A DNA stretch of 64,000 nucleotides from Candidatus Marispirochaeta associata (GTDB lineage: Bacteria; Spirochaetota; Spirochaetia; JC444; Marispirochaetaceae), in assembly GCA_001749745.1 (NCBI GenBank), contig JWTM01000553.1, positions 62,001-126,000 of the forward strand, in the 5' to 3' direction. Positions 6,729-15,324 of the stretch are shown here, piece after piece. Each line of letters opens with the position of its first letter. Position 1 is the stretch's first letter. The position numbers and the translations under genes are program-made. The notes under the pieces are model-generated. The model had not been told where the DNA came from and ran no database searches. It saw only the letters and a program-made list of their open reading frames with translations.

Positions 6729-9118
6729 GCGCGGTCCCTCTCCTCTCGCGCCGATATCTCTGCGGAGGGGGAGTACGCTCCCTCCTGACCTGTATCGCCG
6801 TCTTGCTCGCCTCGGCGCTGGTTTTCGGAAGCGGCGTTATTCTCGAGAGCGTCCGGGCCCACATGGTAAAGAGCGCCGAAGAGACTCACGGGAGTTATCA
6901 TCTCGCCTATCCCGGGCTTGAGCCGTCCGAAGCGGCTCTGCTGGGCGCTCAGGTGGAGGTCGAGAGCTGGGGGTATAGCTACCGAGAGGAGTTCGTGCTT
7001 CCCGAGGCGGAGCTTACCCTGGATCTTACCCGTCTGGGCGGATCTGCCGCCGAGCTTCTCGGGCTCGAGGGCCGGATTACCGAGGGAGAGTTTCCCTCCC
7101 GCCGGGAGGAGCTCCTGATCGGGGAACGGACAAGCCCTCTCCTCGGTCGCTCAGGGGCTCGAGTAGACGAATACCGGATCGCCGGGATTATTACCGAGCC
7201 CCTCTATCGCTCCTTCCTGCCGGCCCAGCCCGCCTGGGGGCGGGCCGATTCCCTAACCGACCTCGCCGGCAAAGAGGGACAGGAGCTTATCCTTTATCTG
7301 CGTTTAATCTCTCCGGCGGATATTCCTCGATTCACCTCAACCATCGCCGAACGCAGCGGTCTTGCGCTGCCGCCTGTCGTCCGTAACGAGCCCCTTCTGA
7401 ATCTCTACGGCTACGGATCGAATGCGGATCTCTCCGCGGCGATGCGTCGCTTTACCCTGCTGATCGCGGCGGTAATCCTCATCGCCGCGGCAACGGTGGT
7501 CTACAACTCATTCTCCGTCTCCTTGGTCGAGCGGATCAGGGAGTTCGGTATGCTCCAGGCGGTCGGCGCCTCCCCGGGCCAGATTCGAACCCTGGTGATC
7601 CGAGAGGCGTTCCTGATCGGAGTAGTCGCTATTCCCGCCGGCATTGCGGCGGGTTTCCTCGGCATTCGCCTGCTCTTTTATGCGGCGGATAGGATCAGCG
7701 ATAACGTGATCTTTGAGAATCTCCAGGTTCGTGTTTCGCTTCCGATGATTATCCTATCCGCGGCAACCGTAGCCGGGGCGCTCTTCCTTTCGGCGCTTCT
7801 CCCCGCCCTGAGGGCCGGCGGACTCTCTCCCATGGACGGGGTGCGAACGGGGCGGAGTACCCCTCTCAACGAGAGAGAGCTGCACACCTTATCCCGCTTC
7901 CCTCTTCGATCTGGTCGCGGACGATGGCTGGCTCCTTTTCTGGCTATCCGGGGAATTCGTCGGCACGGTCTGCGTTCGGCGGGAACCCTGATCTCCCTGG
8001 CGGTGCCGGTTATCCTCTTCGTCGCCTTCGGCGGGATGCTGAGGCTGAGTAGGGAGGCGAACCTAGTCCAGGAGACGAGACTCCCCGGGCTTGTCTACAC
8101 ACGGGCGGGGGGCGTACCGAGAGAGCTGTCGGATCTTCTGTGGCGCCATCCCGATTGCGCCGCCCTCTATCCCGTGTGTCGGGTCGACGCGCGCTTTACT
8201 CTATCCGCGACTGCGCTTTCTCCGGCCTATCGGGCCTACGCTGAGGAGTCGCATGGCCGGGTAGCGGAAAACGGAACGGTTGTTATTCCCGAGGGTCGGA
8301 TCCTCTCCTACGGAGACGAGTTCTTCCGGGAGTCTAAACTTGAGAATGGAGTCTGGTTGGTAGCCGAGTCTGAGTTCATCGACCGGAAGGGGGTGAAGCG
8401 CTATTTGAATCCGACTCTCCTCGAACCGGGGGACGAGATCCTGGTCGGGAGTAAGACGAGGCCGCTTACGATTACCGGGCTTTTGAGCTCTCCCCCTTTT
8501 CAGGATTACAATCCCTCCCCCGGGGGAATCGATCTGGTAGTGAGCGAGGAGATATACCGTAGCCTAAGCGGCGATGAGGGGAGACCGGAAACCCTGATGA
8601 TTTTGCCCCTTCCCGGGGGCCGAGAGCGCATTATCGAACTCCTCGAGCGGGTTCGTGTCGTCGAGGGAGGAGAGCTCATCGATGCGCAAGAGGTCGTCGA
8701 CGGGATGCATAAGGATTATCTTGCACTAGCGCTCTTCTTTTACGGGTTTATCGGTATGATCCTGATCATCGGCGGGCTCAACATCGTCTCGAGCGTACAT
8801 GCAAATCTGCTTCTGCGCCGCAGGGAGTTCGGGCTGCTCGCCGCGGCCGGGATGGAACCTGCCCGTGTCCGGACCCTAATCCTGTGGGAGGTGTTGCTGC
8901 TCGCCGGCGGCGCAGTGCTCGCGGGTTCGGCTGCGGGCTGCGCCCTCTGGAGCGGACTGTGGTATATTCTCGGTACGGTCCGGGGCAGCGAGTTTTTCCT
9001 CCCCTTGACGCAACTGATGATCGCCCTGACCGCCGTTCCCGCCCTGGTGCTCTTAGCCGTGCACGGCGAGGCGAACAGGGTTTCCCGGCGGTCGGTTGCC
9101 GATCAGTTGCGCGGATAA
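6725..9118 (+). CDS. ABC transporter permease with two FtsX domains
   Basis: 797 aa. An N-terminal TM helix (about 16-36) leads to an extracytoplasmic MacB-like region. A first three-helix FtsX block spans about 240-370, with a conserved-looking REFGMLQAVGASPGQIR loop. A second TM (about 420-443), a second extracytoplasmic region and a second FtsX block (about 690-790, RREFGLLAAAGMEPARVR loop) follow. It is thus an internal duplication in one chain. It overlaps the ATPase gene by 4 nt. Likely job: export, extraction or sensing of membrane-active compounds in the envelope; the exact substrate cannot be told. The gene is convergent with the PAP2 gene, whose stop is 6 bp away. Confidence 0.85.
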   Translation: MSAVPLLSRRYLCGGGVRSLLTCIAVLLASALVFGSGVILESVRAHMVKSAEETHGSYHLAYPGLEPSEAALLGAQVEVESWGYSYREEFVLPEAELTLDLTRLGGSAAELLGLEGRITEGEFPSRREELLIGERTSPLLGRSGARVDEYRIAGIITEPLYRSFLPAQPAWGRADSLTDLAGKEGQELILYLRLISPADIPRFTSTIAERSGLALPPVVRNEPLLNLYGYGSNADLSAAMRRFTLLIAAVILIAAATVVYNSFSVSLVERIREFGMLQAVGASPGQIRTLVIREAFLIGVVAIPAGIAAGFLGIRLLFYAADRISDNVIFENLQVRVSLPMIILSAATVAGALFLSALLPALRAGGLSPMDGVRTGRSTPLNERELHTLSRFPLRSGRGRWLAPFLAIRGIRRHGLRSAGTLISLAVPVILFVAFGGMLRLSREANLVQETRLPGLVYTRAGGVPRELSDLLWRHPDCAALYPVCRVDARFTLSATALSPAYRAYAEESHGRVAENGTVVIPEGRILSYGDEFFRESKLENGVWLVAESEFIDRKGVKRYLNPTLLEPGDEILVGSKTRPLTITGLLSSPPFQDYNPSPGGIDLVVSEEIYRSLSGDEGRPETLMILPLPGGRERIIELLERVRVVEGGELIDAQEVVDGMHKDYLALALFFYGFIGMILIIGGLNIVSSVHANLLLRRREFGLLAAAGMEPARVRTLILWEVLLLAGGAVLAGSAAGCALWSGLWYILGTVRGSEFFLPLTQLMIALTAVPALVLLAVHGEANRVSRRSVADQLRG

Positions 9119-9124
9119 GGGTGC

Positions 9125-9895
9125 CTACAAGCGGAAGCTGAACATCAGTCCGGTTCCGGTTGGCAGGACGGCGGCCGGGCCGGACTCCCCCGGCGCTCGC
9201 TCTTCGTGCAACTGAGGCACCAGCCACCCGACGGCCGAACCGAGGAGGGCCCCCGCAGTTACGTCGGTAATAAAGTGCTCCCCCGAGGCTATCCGCAGAG
9301 CTCCTGTGCCCGCCGCAAGTCCGTAGGCGGCAATACTCACCGGCACGCGCCAGCTCTGATCGGGAAATTCCGCCTTCAAGGTGGCTGAAAGAAAGCTTGC
9401 GCCCAGGAAAGCGTAGGCTGTATGTCCCGAGGGAAAGCTGTTGTCGTAGTCGTCGTCTTCCGCAGGCTCGAATCCGGCTTCGTAGGTGTAAGGACGCCAG
9501 CGGGAGATCCCCGCCTTGGTTAGATCCTTGATTCCGCCGGTGAGCAAAAAGGCCTCGGCGTACATAACCGCATAGGTTACGAGCCGTTCGGACGCGGTTT
9601 CTCCGGCCAGGACGGCGATCCCCGGCAGGGTTAGGGCGGTACAGCTGAGTACGGTTCCCAGATTGTCGAGGCCTGACGAGTAGGGATAGATCATCATCCG
9701 GTCCAGCGGGTTTATGCTTGCTTCCGAAGGCTGCTCTCCGGAGGTGCTTTCCGCCGCCAGGGAGCCGCCGAAAGCCGCCATGGCCGCTCCGGCAAGGGGT
9801 AGGTCGACGGTGTAGGAGAGGCGGTAGGGAGACTGCGGCGACAGGGGGATCGAAAGAATAGTTAGGATCATTATTAATGAGAGATTGCGATTCAT
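9125..9895 (-). CDS. PAP2-family phosphatase, exported
   Basis: 256 aa from the Met chosen because GGAG lies 6 nt upstream; two other Met codons lie just upstream. A signal peptide (about 1-21, hydrophobic core LSLIMILTILSIPLS) leads to a mature domain with the three PAP2 motifs: K-x6-RP (KAGISRWRP), PSGHT, and a motif-3 region with SGEHFITD (R...H...D). Family members dephosphorylate lipid phosphates such as undecaprenyl diphosphate or phosphatidic acid at the outer face of the membrane; here several hydrophobic stretches are consistent with that. It is divergent from the UbiA/MenA operon. A role in recycling the lipid carrier is plausible, but the substrate cannot be set from sequence. Confidence 0.85.
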   Translation of the reverse strand: MNRNLSLIMILTILSIPLSPQSPYRLSYTVDLPLAGAAMAAFGGSLAAESTSGEQPSEASINPLDRMMIYPYSSGLDNLGTVLSCTALTLPGIAVLAGETASERLVTYAVMYAEAFLLTGGIKDLTKAGISRWRPYTYEAGFEPAEDDDYDNSFPSGHTAYAFLGASFLSATLKAEFPDQSWRVPVSIAAYGLAAGTGALRIASGEHFITDVTAGALLGSAVGWLVPQLHEERAPGESGPAAVLPTGTGLMFSFRL

Positions 9896-9964
9896 CATCT
9901 GCTCCATTCGTTTAGGGTAGAGGTCAGTCTGGCGGACGGAGCTTGCGACGGGGTGAAGGGATCC

Positions 9965-9980
9965 CTTACAGTTTTGTAAG
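9965..9980. promoter_or_regulatory. 16-bp palindrome CTTACA-N4-TGTAAG between divergent genes
   Basis: A perfect 6-4-6 inverted repeat lies between the PAP2 gene and the UbiA operon. Spacing equals that of the repeat at 1932-1945, which shares the TGTAA half-site core. It is likely an operator of a dimeric regulator; identity is unknown. Confidence 0.4.
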
Positions 9981-10056
9981 CTTCCAACTTGGATTTTGAG
10001 GCCGATTCTGTTAGAGTAACGACAAGAACCGCGAAAGAGGATTTCCAGTCTCGAGT

Positions 10057-10974
10057 ATGAGTATCCCCCGTAGCTTAGCCCTAGGGCAGCGTCAGATAAT
10101 CGCCTGGCTCAGAGCATTTCGTTTTATCAGTCTTATCATCGCCGTCGTCTCCTGCGGGACCGGCATAGCATTCGCCTGGGTCGACGGCGGTTTCCAGCTC
10201 CGGTATGCGCTGTTGGTGATGATCGGAGGAGTTCTGCTTCAGAGCGGCGTAAATCTGGTCAACGACTACTTTGAGTATCGATCCGGGAACATCGAGGACA
10301 AATTTCCCGATCTCGAGCTCCATGGAGAGGTGCGCGATCGGTTAGAGACAATCATCTACATCACCGGCCTCGTCTGCTTCGCGGCGGCGGTGCCGATCGG
10401 TCTCTATTTCGTCTCTTTTCGGGGCTTGCCGATGCTGATTCTGGGGGTGGTCGGTATCTGCGGCGGCTACTTCTACACCTGCGAGCCATTTAACTACAAG
10501 CGCCGGGGGCTGGCGGTGATCTTCGTCTTTTTTCTGATGGGCCTCTTTATGATCTCCGGCTCGCATTACGCCCTGAGCGGTCTCTTTCGCTGGGACTCTG
10601 TATTGATCGGACTCCCGATCAGCGCCCTGGTCAGTCATCTGCTCCTCTGTAACGAGCTCCGCGATTGGGAGTACGACACCGACCGAGGACACCGCACGCT
10701 GACGGTGCGCATCGGCTATCGCGGAGGCGTGGCGCTTTACGCAGGTCTCCTCATCTTCGCCTATCTTTTCCCCCTTTTCCTCTGGCGGATCGGAGAGCTA
10801 GCCTTCCCGCTATCTCTCTTTGCAGCCGCCCCGCTCTTAATCCGTCCCGCCCGAACCCTCGGACGATCCCGAACAGTCCGCAGGAGTTCTATTCCCTGGA
10901 TGATGCTGCACCACGGCGTCTATGGAATTCTCTATATTATTCTTATTCTCAATGCAAAAGGAATCGTACTGTGA
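10057..10974 (+). CDS. UbiA-superfamily prenyltransferase, MenA-like
   Basis: 305 aa, multi-spanning (about 8-9 TM helices). Two Asp-rich motifs are visible: N-x3-D around NLVNDYFEYRSG (about 66-77) and CNELRDWEYDTDRGHRT (about 198-213), matching the MenA pattern better than UbiA proper. MenA attaches a polyprenyl chain to 1,4-dihydroxy-2-naphthoate to make demethylmenaquinone in the inner membrane. No other menaquinone biosynthesis gene is in the window, but the next three genes, overlapping or closely spaced, encode an ABC importer. A polyprenyl diphosphate synthase and NDH-2 lie at 15-18 kb. The SD before the ATG is weak. Alternative: a prenyltransferase for another aromatic acceptor. Confidence 0.8.
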   Translation: MSIPRSLALGQRQIIAWLRAFRFISLIIAVVSCGTGIAFAWVDGGFQLRYALLVMIGGVLLQSGVNLVNDYFEYRSGNIEDKFPDLELHGEVRDRLETIIYITGLVCFAAAVPIGLYFVSFRGLPMLILGVVGICGGYFYTCEPFNYKRRGLAVIFVFFLMGLFMISGSHYALSGLFRWDSVLIGLPISALVSHLLLCNELRDWEYDTDRGHRTLTVRIGYRGGVALYAGLLIFAYLFPLFLWRIGELAFPLSLFAAAPLLIRPARTLGRSRTVRRSSIPWMMLHHGVYGILYIILILNAKGIVL

Positions 10975-11921
10975 ACAAGCCACTTAGCCTAACTCTTCTG
11001 TTCTCCTCTATTCTCATAACCCTCTTAAGCCTCGGCTCCTGCAGCCGGGAATCGGAAAACCTCTCCTTGAAAATCGGCATGATGCCCGCGGTCAACTCTC
11101 TGCCGCTGATCATCGCCGAACATCAAGGCTATTTCGAAGAGGAGGAGCTGGAGGTCGAACTGATAATGTTCAAGAGCCAGACCTACCGGGAGTCCGCCCT
11201 GCAGACCAACGAGATCGACGGATCGATCAGCGATCTGATCAACGCCCTCAATGCCGCGGATAACGGCTTCGAACTGAAGGTGACCAGCTATACGGACGGA
11301 CTCTTCTCGCTTATGGCCGCCCCCGGCTCGGATCTGACGGGTCCTCAAGTCTGGAATGGGCGGGAGTCGGTGAAGACGGGCCTTTTAGAGACGAGTATCG
11401 TCAACTACGTCAGCGAGCGCTCTCTCCAAGCGGTGGGCGCCGACATTACCAAGATTGATCTGATCAGTACCCTGCACCTGCCCAATCGCCTCGAAATGCT
11501 TTTAGCGGGCGAGCTGGAAGCCGCTTCCCTGCCCGAACCGGTGGCTACCGTCGCCCGGATGCAGGGGGCGGTGGATATCGTGAGTACCGAGGTGATGGAG
11601 TCCACCCCGGGGGTGCTGGTCTTTACCCCTAAGGCGGTTTCCGAGAAACCGGAAGCCCTGAAGCGCTTCTATCGGGCCTACAACCTGGCGGTCGAGGATC
11701 TCAATGCCGGGGCTGAAGAGTTTACCGAGGTCATTATCGAGAAGGGCGGCTTCCCGCCGGTAGTGGCCGGTAGGCTCAATCTGCCGGTCTACTCTCCCGC
11801 CCGGGTAAACAGCGAGGCCGAGTTTGCCGACGTAGCCTCCTGGATGGAGGCCAAGGGGCTGGTGGAAGAGGCGGCCGCCTACGACGAGCTGGTCGTCTCC
11901 GATTTTATCCCCCGGAATTAA
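10971..11921 (+). CDS. ABC transporter substrate-binding lipoprotein, NitT/TauT-like
   Basis: 316 aa from a GTG overlapping the prenyltransferase stop (GTGA), with AAAGGA about 8 nt upstream; the longer upstream frame is the prenyltransferase gene read out of frame. A lipoprotein signal ends at LGSC (Cys24). The mature protein has the NMT1/SsuA-like periplasmic fold signature: KIGMMPAVNSLPLIIAEHQGYF, then EIDGSISDL and a middle ETSIVNYVSE. This family binds small organic anions, pyrimidines or aromatics. Coupling to a MenA-like gene suggests an aromatic prenyl acceptor or precursor as ligand, which is inference. Confidence 0.85.
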   Translation: MNKPLSLTLLFSSILITLLSLGSCSRESENLSLKIGMMPAVNSLPLIIAEHQGYFEEEELEVELIMFKSQTYRESALQTNEIDGSISDLINALNAADNGFELKVTSYTDGLFSLMAAPGSDLTGPQVWNGRESVKTGLLETSIVNYVSERSLQAVGADITKIDLISTLHLPNRLEMLLAGELEAASLPEPVATVARMQGAVDIVSTEVMESTPGVLVFTPKAVSEKPEALKRFYRAYNLAVEDLNAGAEEFTEVIIEKGGFPPVVAGRLNLPVYSPARVNSEAEFADVASWMEAKGLVEEAAAYDELVVSDFIPRN

Positions 11922-11923
11922 TC

Positions 11924-12676
11924 ATGGGACGCGGCGATGCGGTCATGCTGGAGATTCAGGGCCTCTCGGCCGGCTACGCCGGGGAGGATGTGCTCGTCGA
12001 TCTGGATCTTCGCATTCGTTCGGGCGAGCGCATCGCCGTCCTCGGTCCCTCGGGGATCGGTAAAACCACCCTGCTGCGCTGCATCAAGGGGCTGCACCCC
12101 TTTCGGGGGCGGATCACCCTGGGCGGTAGCGATATCCGCCGGGAGGATCCGGCGGTCGCCCTGGTCTATCAGGATCTGCGGCTATTGCCCTGGATGACGG
12201 CGGCGGAGAATATCGAGCTGCCCCTGAAGATCGCCGGGACGCCTCCGAAAGAGCGACGTCGCCTGCGGACGGAGCAGCTCGCCCAGGTGGGACTGCCAGG
12301 CTACGGCGACCGCTATCCCCGCGAGCTATCCGGGGGCGAGCAGCAGCGGGTCGCCCTGGCTCGGACCATGATTACACGCCCGGAGCTCCTCTTGCTGGAC
12401 GAACCCTTCAGCTCCCTGGATGCGATGAAGCGGGAGGCCCTGCAGGAGCTGCTCATCAAGCGAACCCTTCGGGAGGGGCTCTCCTTCCTGCTGGTTACCC
12501 ACTCCATCGCCGAGGCCGTTTTTCTGGCCGAGCGGATTATTTTTATTCATCCCGGGAAGGTGCCCCGGGAGTTCAGTACCGCTTCGCGCGCAGTTCCGTC
12601 CTCCCGAGAGGAAAGGAGCTTCGTCGAAGACGAGCTCAAGGTGCGAGTCGCCCTGGAGGAGTATTATGGGACTTAA
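11924..12676 (+). CDS. ABC importer ATPase, NitT/TauT type
   Basis: 250 aa. Walker A is GPSGIGKTT, the Q-loop is in LVYQDLRLLPW, the signature is LSGGEQQRVALART and Walker B is LLLLDEPFSSLD, followed by an H-loop in VTHSIAEA. It starts 2 bp after the binding-protein stop and overlaps the permease start by 11 nt, so the four genes from 10057 to 13385 form one operon. An in-frame ATG at 11945 (MLEIQGLSAGY) is a credible alternative start, since the first seven residues are not typical of the family. It energises uptake through the 12666 permease. Confidence 0.88.
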   Translation: MGRGDAVMLEIQGLSAGYAGEDVLVDLDLRIRSGERIAVLGPSGIGKTTLLRCIKGLHPFRGRITLGGSDIRREDPAVALVYQDLRLLPWMTAAENIELPLKIAGTPPKERRRLRTEQLAQVGLPGYGDRYPRELSGGEQQRVALARTMITRPELLLLDEPFSSLDAMKREALQELLIKRTLREGLSFLLVTHSIAEAVFLAERIIFIHPGKVPREFSTASRAVPSSREERSFVEDELKVRVALEEYYGT

Positions 12677-13385
12677 CCTGCGCGGCGCAGTCGCCATTCT
12701 CGGAGTCTGGACGCTCCTCTCGCTTTTTCTGGAGCGCATTCTCCCTGCTCCCTGGATTGTGGCCCGTCTTCTGTGGGAACTGCGCTTCGAGCTCGGTCTG
12801 CATGCCGGTGCGAGCCTGGCCCGGAGCCTCGCGGCGGTGGTCATCGCCGGTATAACGGCCGTACCCTTAGGGGTTCTGGCCGCCCGTTCTCCGACGGCGA
12901 GGCGCTGGCTCGACTCAGCGGCTTACATTCTCTACCCGGTGCCGAAGATCGCCCTGCTCCCGGTGCTGCTGCTGCTCTTCGGAATGGGCAACGGGAGTAA
13001 GGTAGCGGTAGTGGTGTTGGTGCTCTTCTTTCAGATCTTCATCGCCGTCAGGGATGCCGTCGCCGAAATCGGCGAGGGCTACTTCGAGGTGCTCGACGGC
13101 TTCGGGGCCCTGGGGCGGCATAGAATCCGCTATGTGATTATCCCGGCGATGCTCCCTGCCCTCTTTACCGCTCTGCGGATAAGCTTCGCTACCAGCCTTT
13201 CGGTGCTCTTCTTCGCCGAGACCTTCTTTACCCGTTACGGGCTGGGCTACTTCATTATGGACAGCTGGATGCGGATCGACTACCCCGAGATGTTCGCCGG
13301 GATCGTCGTCTTGAGTCTGGTGGGGATGCTGCTCTTTAGGCTATTCGATCTGCTGCAGAAGCGTATCGTCCCGTGGAATAGCTGA
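12666..13385 (+). CDS. ABC importer permease, NitT/TauT type
   Basis: 239 aa, about 6 TM helices. The EAA loop is visible around EVLDGFGALGRHRIRYVIIPAMLPALF. GGAG precedes the ATG, and the start overlaps the ATPase stop. It forms the inner-membrane channel of the importer encoded by 10971-13385. It is the last gene of the operon; the next gene begins 39 bp downstream and probably has its own promoter. Confidence 0.88.
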   Translation: MGLNLRGAVAILGVWTLLSLFLERILPAPWIVARLLWELRFELGLHAGASLARSLAAVVIAGITAVPLGVLAARSPTARRWLDSAAYILYPVPKIALLPVLLLLFGMGNGSKVAVVVLVLFFQIFIAVRDAVAEIGEGYFEVLDGFGALGRHRIRYVIIPAMLPALFTALRISFATSLSVLFFAETFFTRYGLGYFIMDSWMRIDYPEMFAGIVVLSLVGMLLFRLFDLLQKRIVPWNS

Positions 13386-13411
13386 AGACCGGGCGGGTAC
13401 AAATAGTATTG

Positions 13412-13417
13412 TATACT
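13412..13417 (+). promoter_or_regulatory. -10-like TATACT directly upstream of the barrel gene (leaderless candidate)
   Basis: TATACT ends 7 nt before the ATG at 13425 and no SD sequence lies between. ATACT-CTTA-AGTAT forms a 5-4-5 inverted repeat overlapping it. The -35 region is poor. If used, transcription would start at about the ATG. Confidence 0.4.
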
Positions 13418-13424
13418 CTTAAGT

Positions 13425-14585
13425 ATGTTTAAGAGATCCTTAGGTTCGCTTCTATTTCTTTTTCTTTGTGGCCCCGCCTTACTGGCGCAGGAAGCGGGGG
13501 ATCCCGCGCTTCCGTCGGGCAGGAATATGATTGAACTCCGGGCGATCGATGCAGAGGTCCTGCCTGCATGGGAGATTATCCTGCCGACCGGCAATATCGA
13601 ACTGCGCGGTGAGGATCAATTCAGCGGATTTTTCCTGGGCTTCACCTCTCGCTACAACTTCATCGACAATACTATCGGCGCGGGCGTCTCATTTTCTTAT
13701 CCCTTCCTGATTTTCAATCCGGGTATCCGTTTCTTTCAGGATGTAGACCTCGAGAGTACTGTGGATGTGAGTCCCGGAGGGACGATCGTCGAGTTGAACA
13801 CTGCGGATAGTTATATCAGCCGTCGTCGCGGATTTACTGCGTCGATACCGATTCTCCCGACGGATTGGTTATCATTCGGACCGGCCTTCACGCTGACCGA
13901 TACCTTTGAGGGAGATATCGAGACCTCACAGATCCTCGACGAGGCCGTTTACCTGCAACCGGCGCTTCTCTTCGCGATAGATACCCTAAGGGTCGCTGAT
14001 CTGGCGGAAAGGATATACACCGGATTAGAGATAGATCTGTCGACCCAGTGGCGCTTCAGGAACAGCTTCGAAAATGCAGTCGAGTGGGATATCCTCTCAA
14101 GCGTCTCGCTCGAACGGGGCTGGATGAACGATCTCTACATGAGTACCCGCTTGGAAACGGGTCTGCCGGTCAAGATATGGGAGAGGGATACGGTTGGTTA
14201 TTATAGCTTTGGCGGTTCGCGCAGTCTCCACGGCTATCCGCCCTCCAGTATCCCCGCTTTACGCTATGCCATGTTGAATGTCGAGTTGAAATCACCGGCG
14301 GTACTGCAAGCTGGCGTGTATGAAGCATCCGGGAGGAGGGGATTACGATTTCAGCGGCTGCGGGGAATTATCCTTACAGACCTGCTTGCATCCCAAGGCG
14401 AATATAGTATCCATAGCGGGGTCGAATGGCATGCCAGCTTCGGCACCGGGTTTAGTATGCTGATGAGCGGTAAGGGTAAGCGTTACTTCAGAACCCGGGC
14501 TTATGTGGCCGTTCCTATAGCTGAGAACCCCGTGCCGGTCTTCTTTCTGGAAACGAGTCTATTCTCTATCCGGCAAGGCTTGTAG
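13425..14585 (+). CDS. Outer-membrane beta-barrel protein, Omp85/surface-antigen-like
   Basis: 386 aa with a signal peptide (about 1-21, ending ALLAQ). The mature part has many alternating hydrophobic strands ending in aromatic residues. The segment GGSRSLHGYPPSS (about 264-276) resembles the GG-x-x-LRGY motif of the Omp85/BamA barrel, while no POTRA domains are present. The protein is likely in the outer membrane; its function is unknown. The C-terminus does not end in Phe. No SD precedes the ATG, and a TATACT hexamer sits 7 nt upstream. It could be an Omp85-fold protein without POTRA or an unrelated barrel. Confidence 0.6.
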   Translation: MFKRSLGSLLFLFLCGPALLAQEAGDPALPSGRNMIELRAIDAEVLPAWEIILPTGNIELRGEDQFSGFFLGFTSRYNFIDNTIGAGVSFSYPFLIFNPGIRFFQDVDLESTVDVSPGGTIVELNTADSYISRRRGFTASIPILPTDWLSFGPAFTLTDTFEGDIETSQILDEAVYLQPALLFAIDTLRVADLAERIYTGLEIDLSTQWRFRNSFENAVEWDILSSVSLERGWMNDLYMSTRLETGLPVKIWERDTVGYYSFGGSRSLHGYPPSSIPALRYAMLNVELKSPAVLQAGVYEASGRRGLRFQRLRGIILTDLLASQGEYSIHSGVEWHASFGTGFSMLMSGKGKRYFRTRAYVAVPIAENPVPVFFLETSLFSIRQGL

Positions 14586-14607
14586 CCGTTATCGAAAGGG
14601 CGAGCTT

Positions 14608-15261
14608 CTATACGCCTGCTCTCGAGAAGGAGTTACCCACTTGCCCCAGAAGTACCGGATCGACCTCGAGTTGCGATGTGCTCTGCATCCGGTCTAGTTC
14701 CAAGGATTGGAGCCCGCGGACCGATTGAACGATCAGCTCCACCGCACCCTCGGTCCGGATCTTGGCGGTATTCAGCGTGAGGTCGAAATCGTGCGATTCT
14801 TCCCTGCGGACCTTGAAGCAGCTCTCGACAAAGTTTTTACGAATCCTATCGTTGTTCCTTAACTCTTCCGCAGCCCGATCCGGGGCGTTGCTGCCCTCTT
14901 GCTCCATAACCCGTTTTAGACGCACCCCAAAAGGCGCCCATAGCTGGACGTTCAATACGTCGGAGTATCCCTGGAAAAGCGTATAACTTCCCCGTCCGAC
15001 GATTACCGCTTTGCCATACTTCGCGATAGCCTTGAGTACCTGCTCCAGGAATTGCATGGTATCGCGCTGTATTTGGTCGTATCGGTGCCAGAAACCGGGA
15101 GTCGAGTCGTAGATGTCGGAGAACTCAATAAGTCCGTATTCCTTGAAGATGCTTTCTATAAGTTGCTTATTTACGAAGGTGTACCCCAACTCCTCCGCGG
15201 TTCGGCGACCGATCTCGTTCCCGCCGCTTCCGCGGAGGCGTGAAATCGTTACAATCGCCAT
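14608..15261 (-). CDS. Cytidylate-kinase-like P-loop protein (Cytidylate_kin2 type)
   Basis: 217 aa from the ATG with GGGAGGG 8 nt upstream. The N-terminal P-loop region ISRLRGSGGNEIGRRTAEELG is characteristic of the cytidylate kinase-like family found in anaerobes, which is distinct from housekeeping CMP kinase. A later segment GKAVIVGRGSYTLF fits the same family. The substrate is not established for this family; a nucleotide or small-molecule kinase is likely. It is the last gene of the minus-strand group starting with NDH-2 at 18496. The C-terminal 40 residues look variable. Confidence 0.7.
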   Translation of the reverse strand: MAIVTISRLRGSGGNEIGRRTAEELGYTFVNKQLIESIFKEYGLIEFSDIYDSTPGFWHRYDQIQRDTMQFLEQVLKAIAKYGKAVIVGRGSYTLFQGYSDVLNVQLWAPFGVRLKRVMEQEGSNAPDRAAEELRNNDRIRKNFVESCFKVRREESHDFDLTLNTAKIRTEGAVELIVQSVRGLQSLELDRMQSTSQLEVDPVLLGQVGNSFSRAGV

Positions 15262-15324
15262 ATCTTTACCCTCCCTAGTTAATATCCTCATAACGGAAGA
15301 GGAAATCAACAGTTGCAGGAGGGA

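Noticed and set aside
10665..10970. N-terminal extension of the binding lipoprotein
   Set aside because: This part is the prenyltransferase gene in another frame; the GTG at 10971 has an RBS and gives a normal lipoprotein signal.
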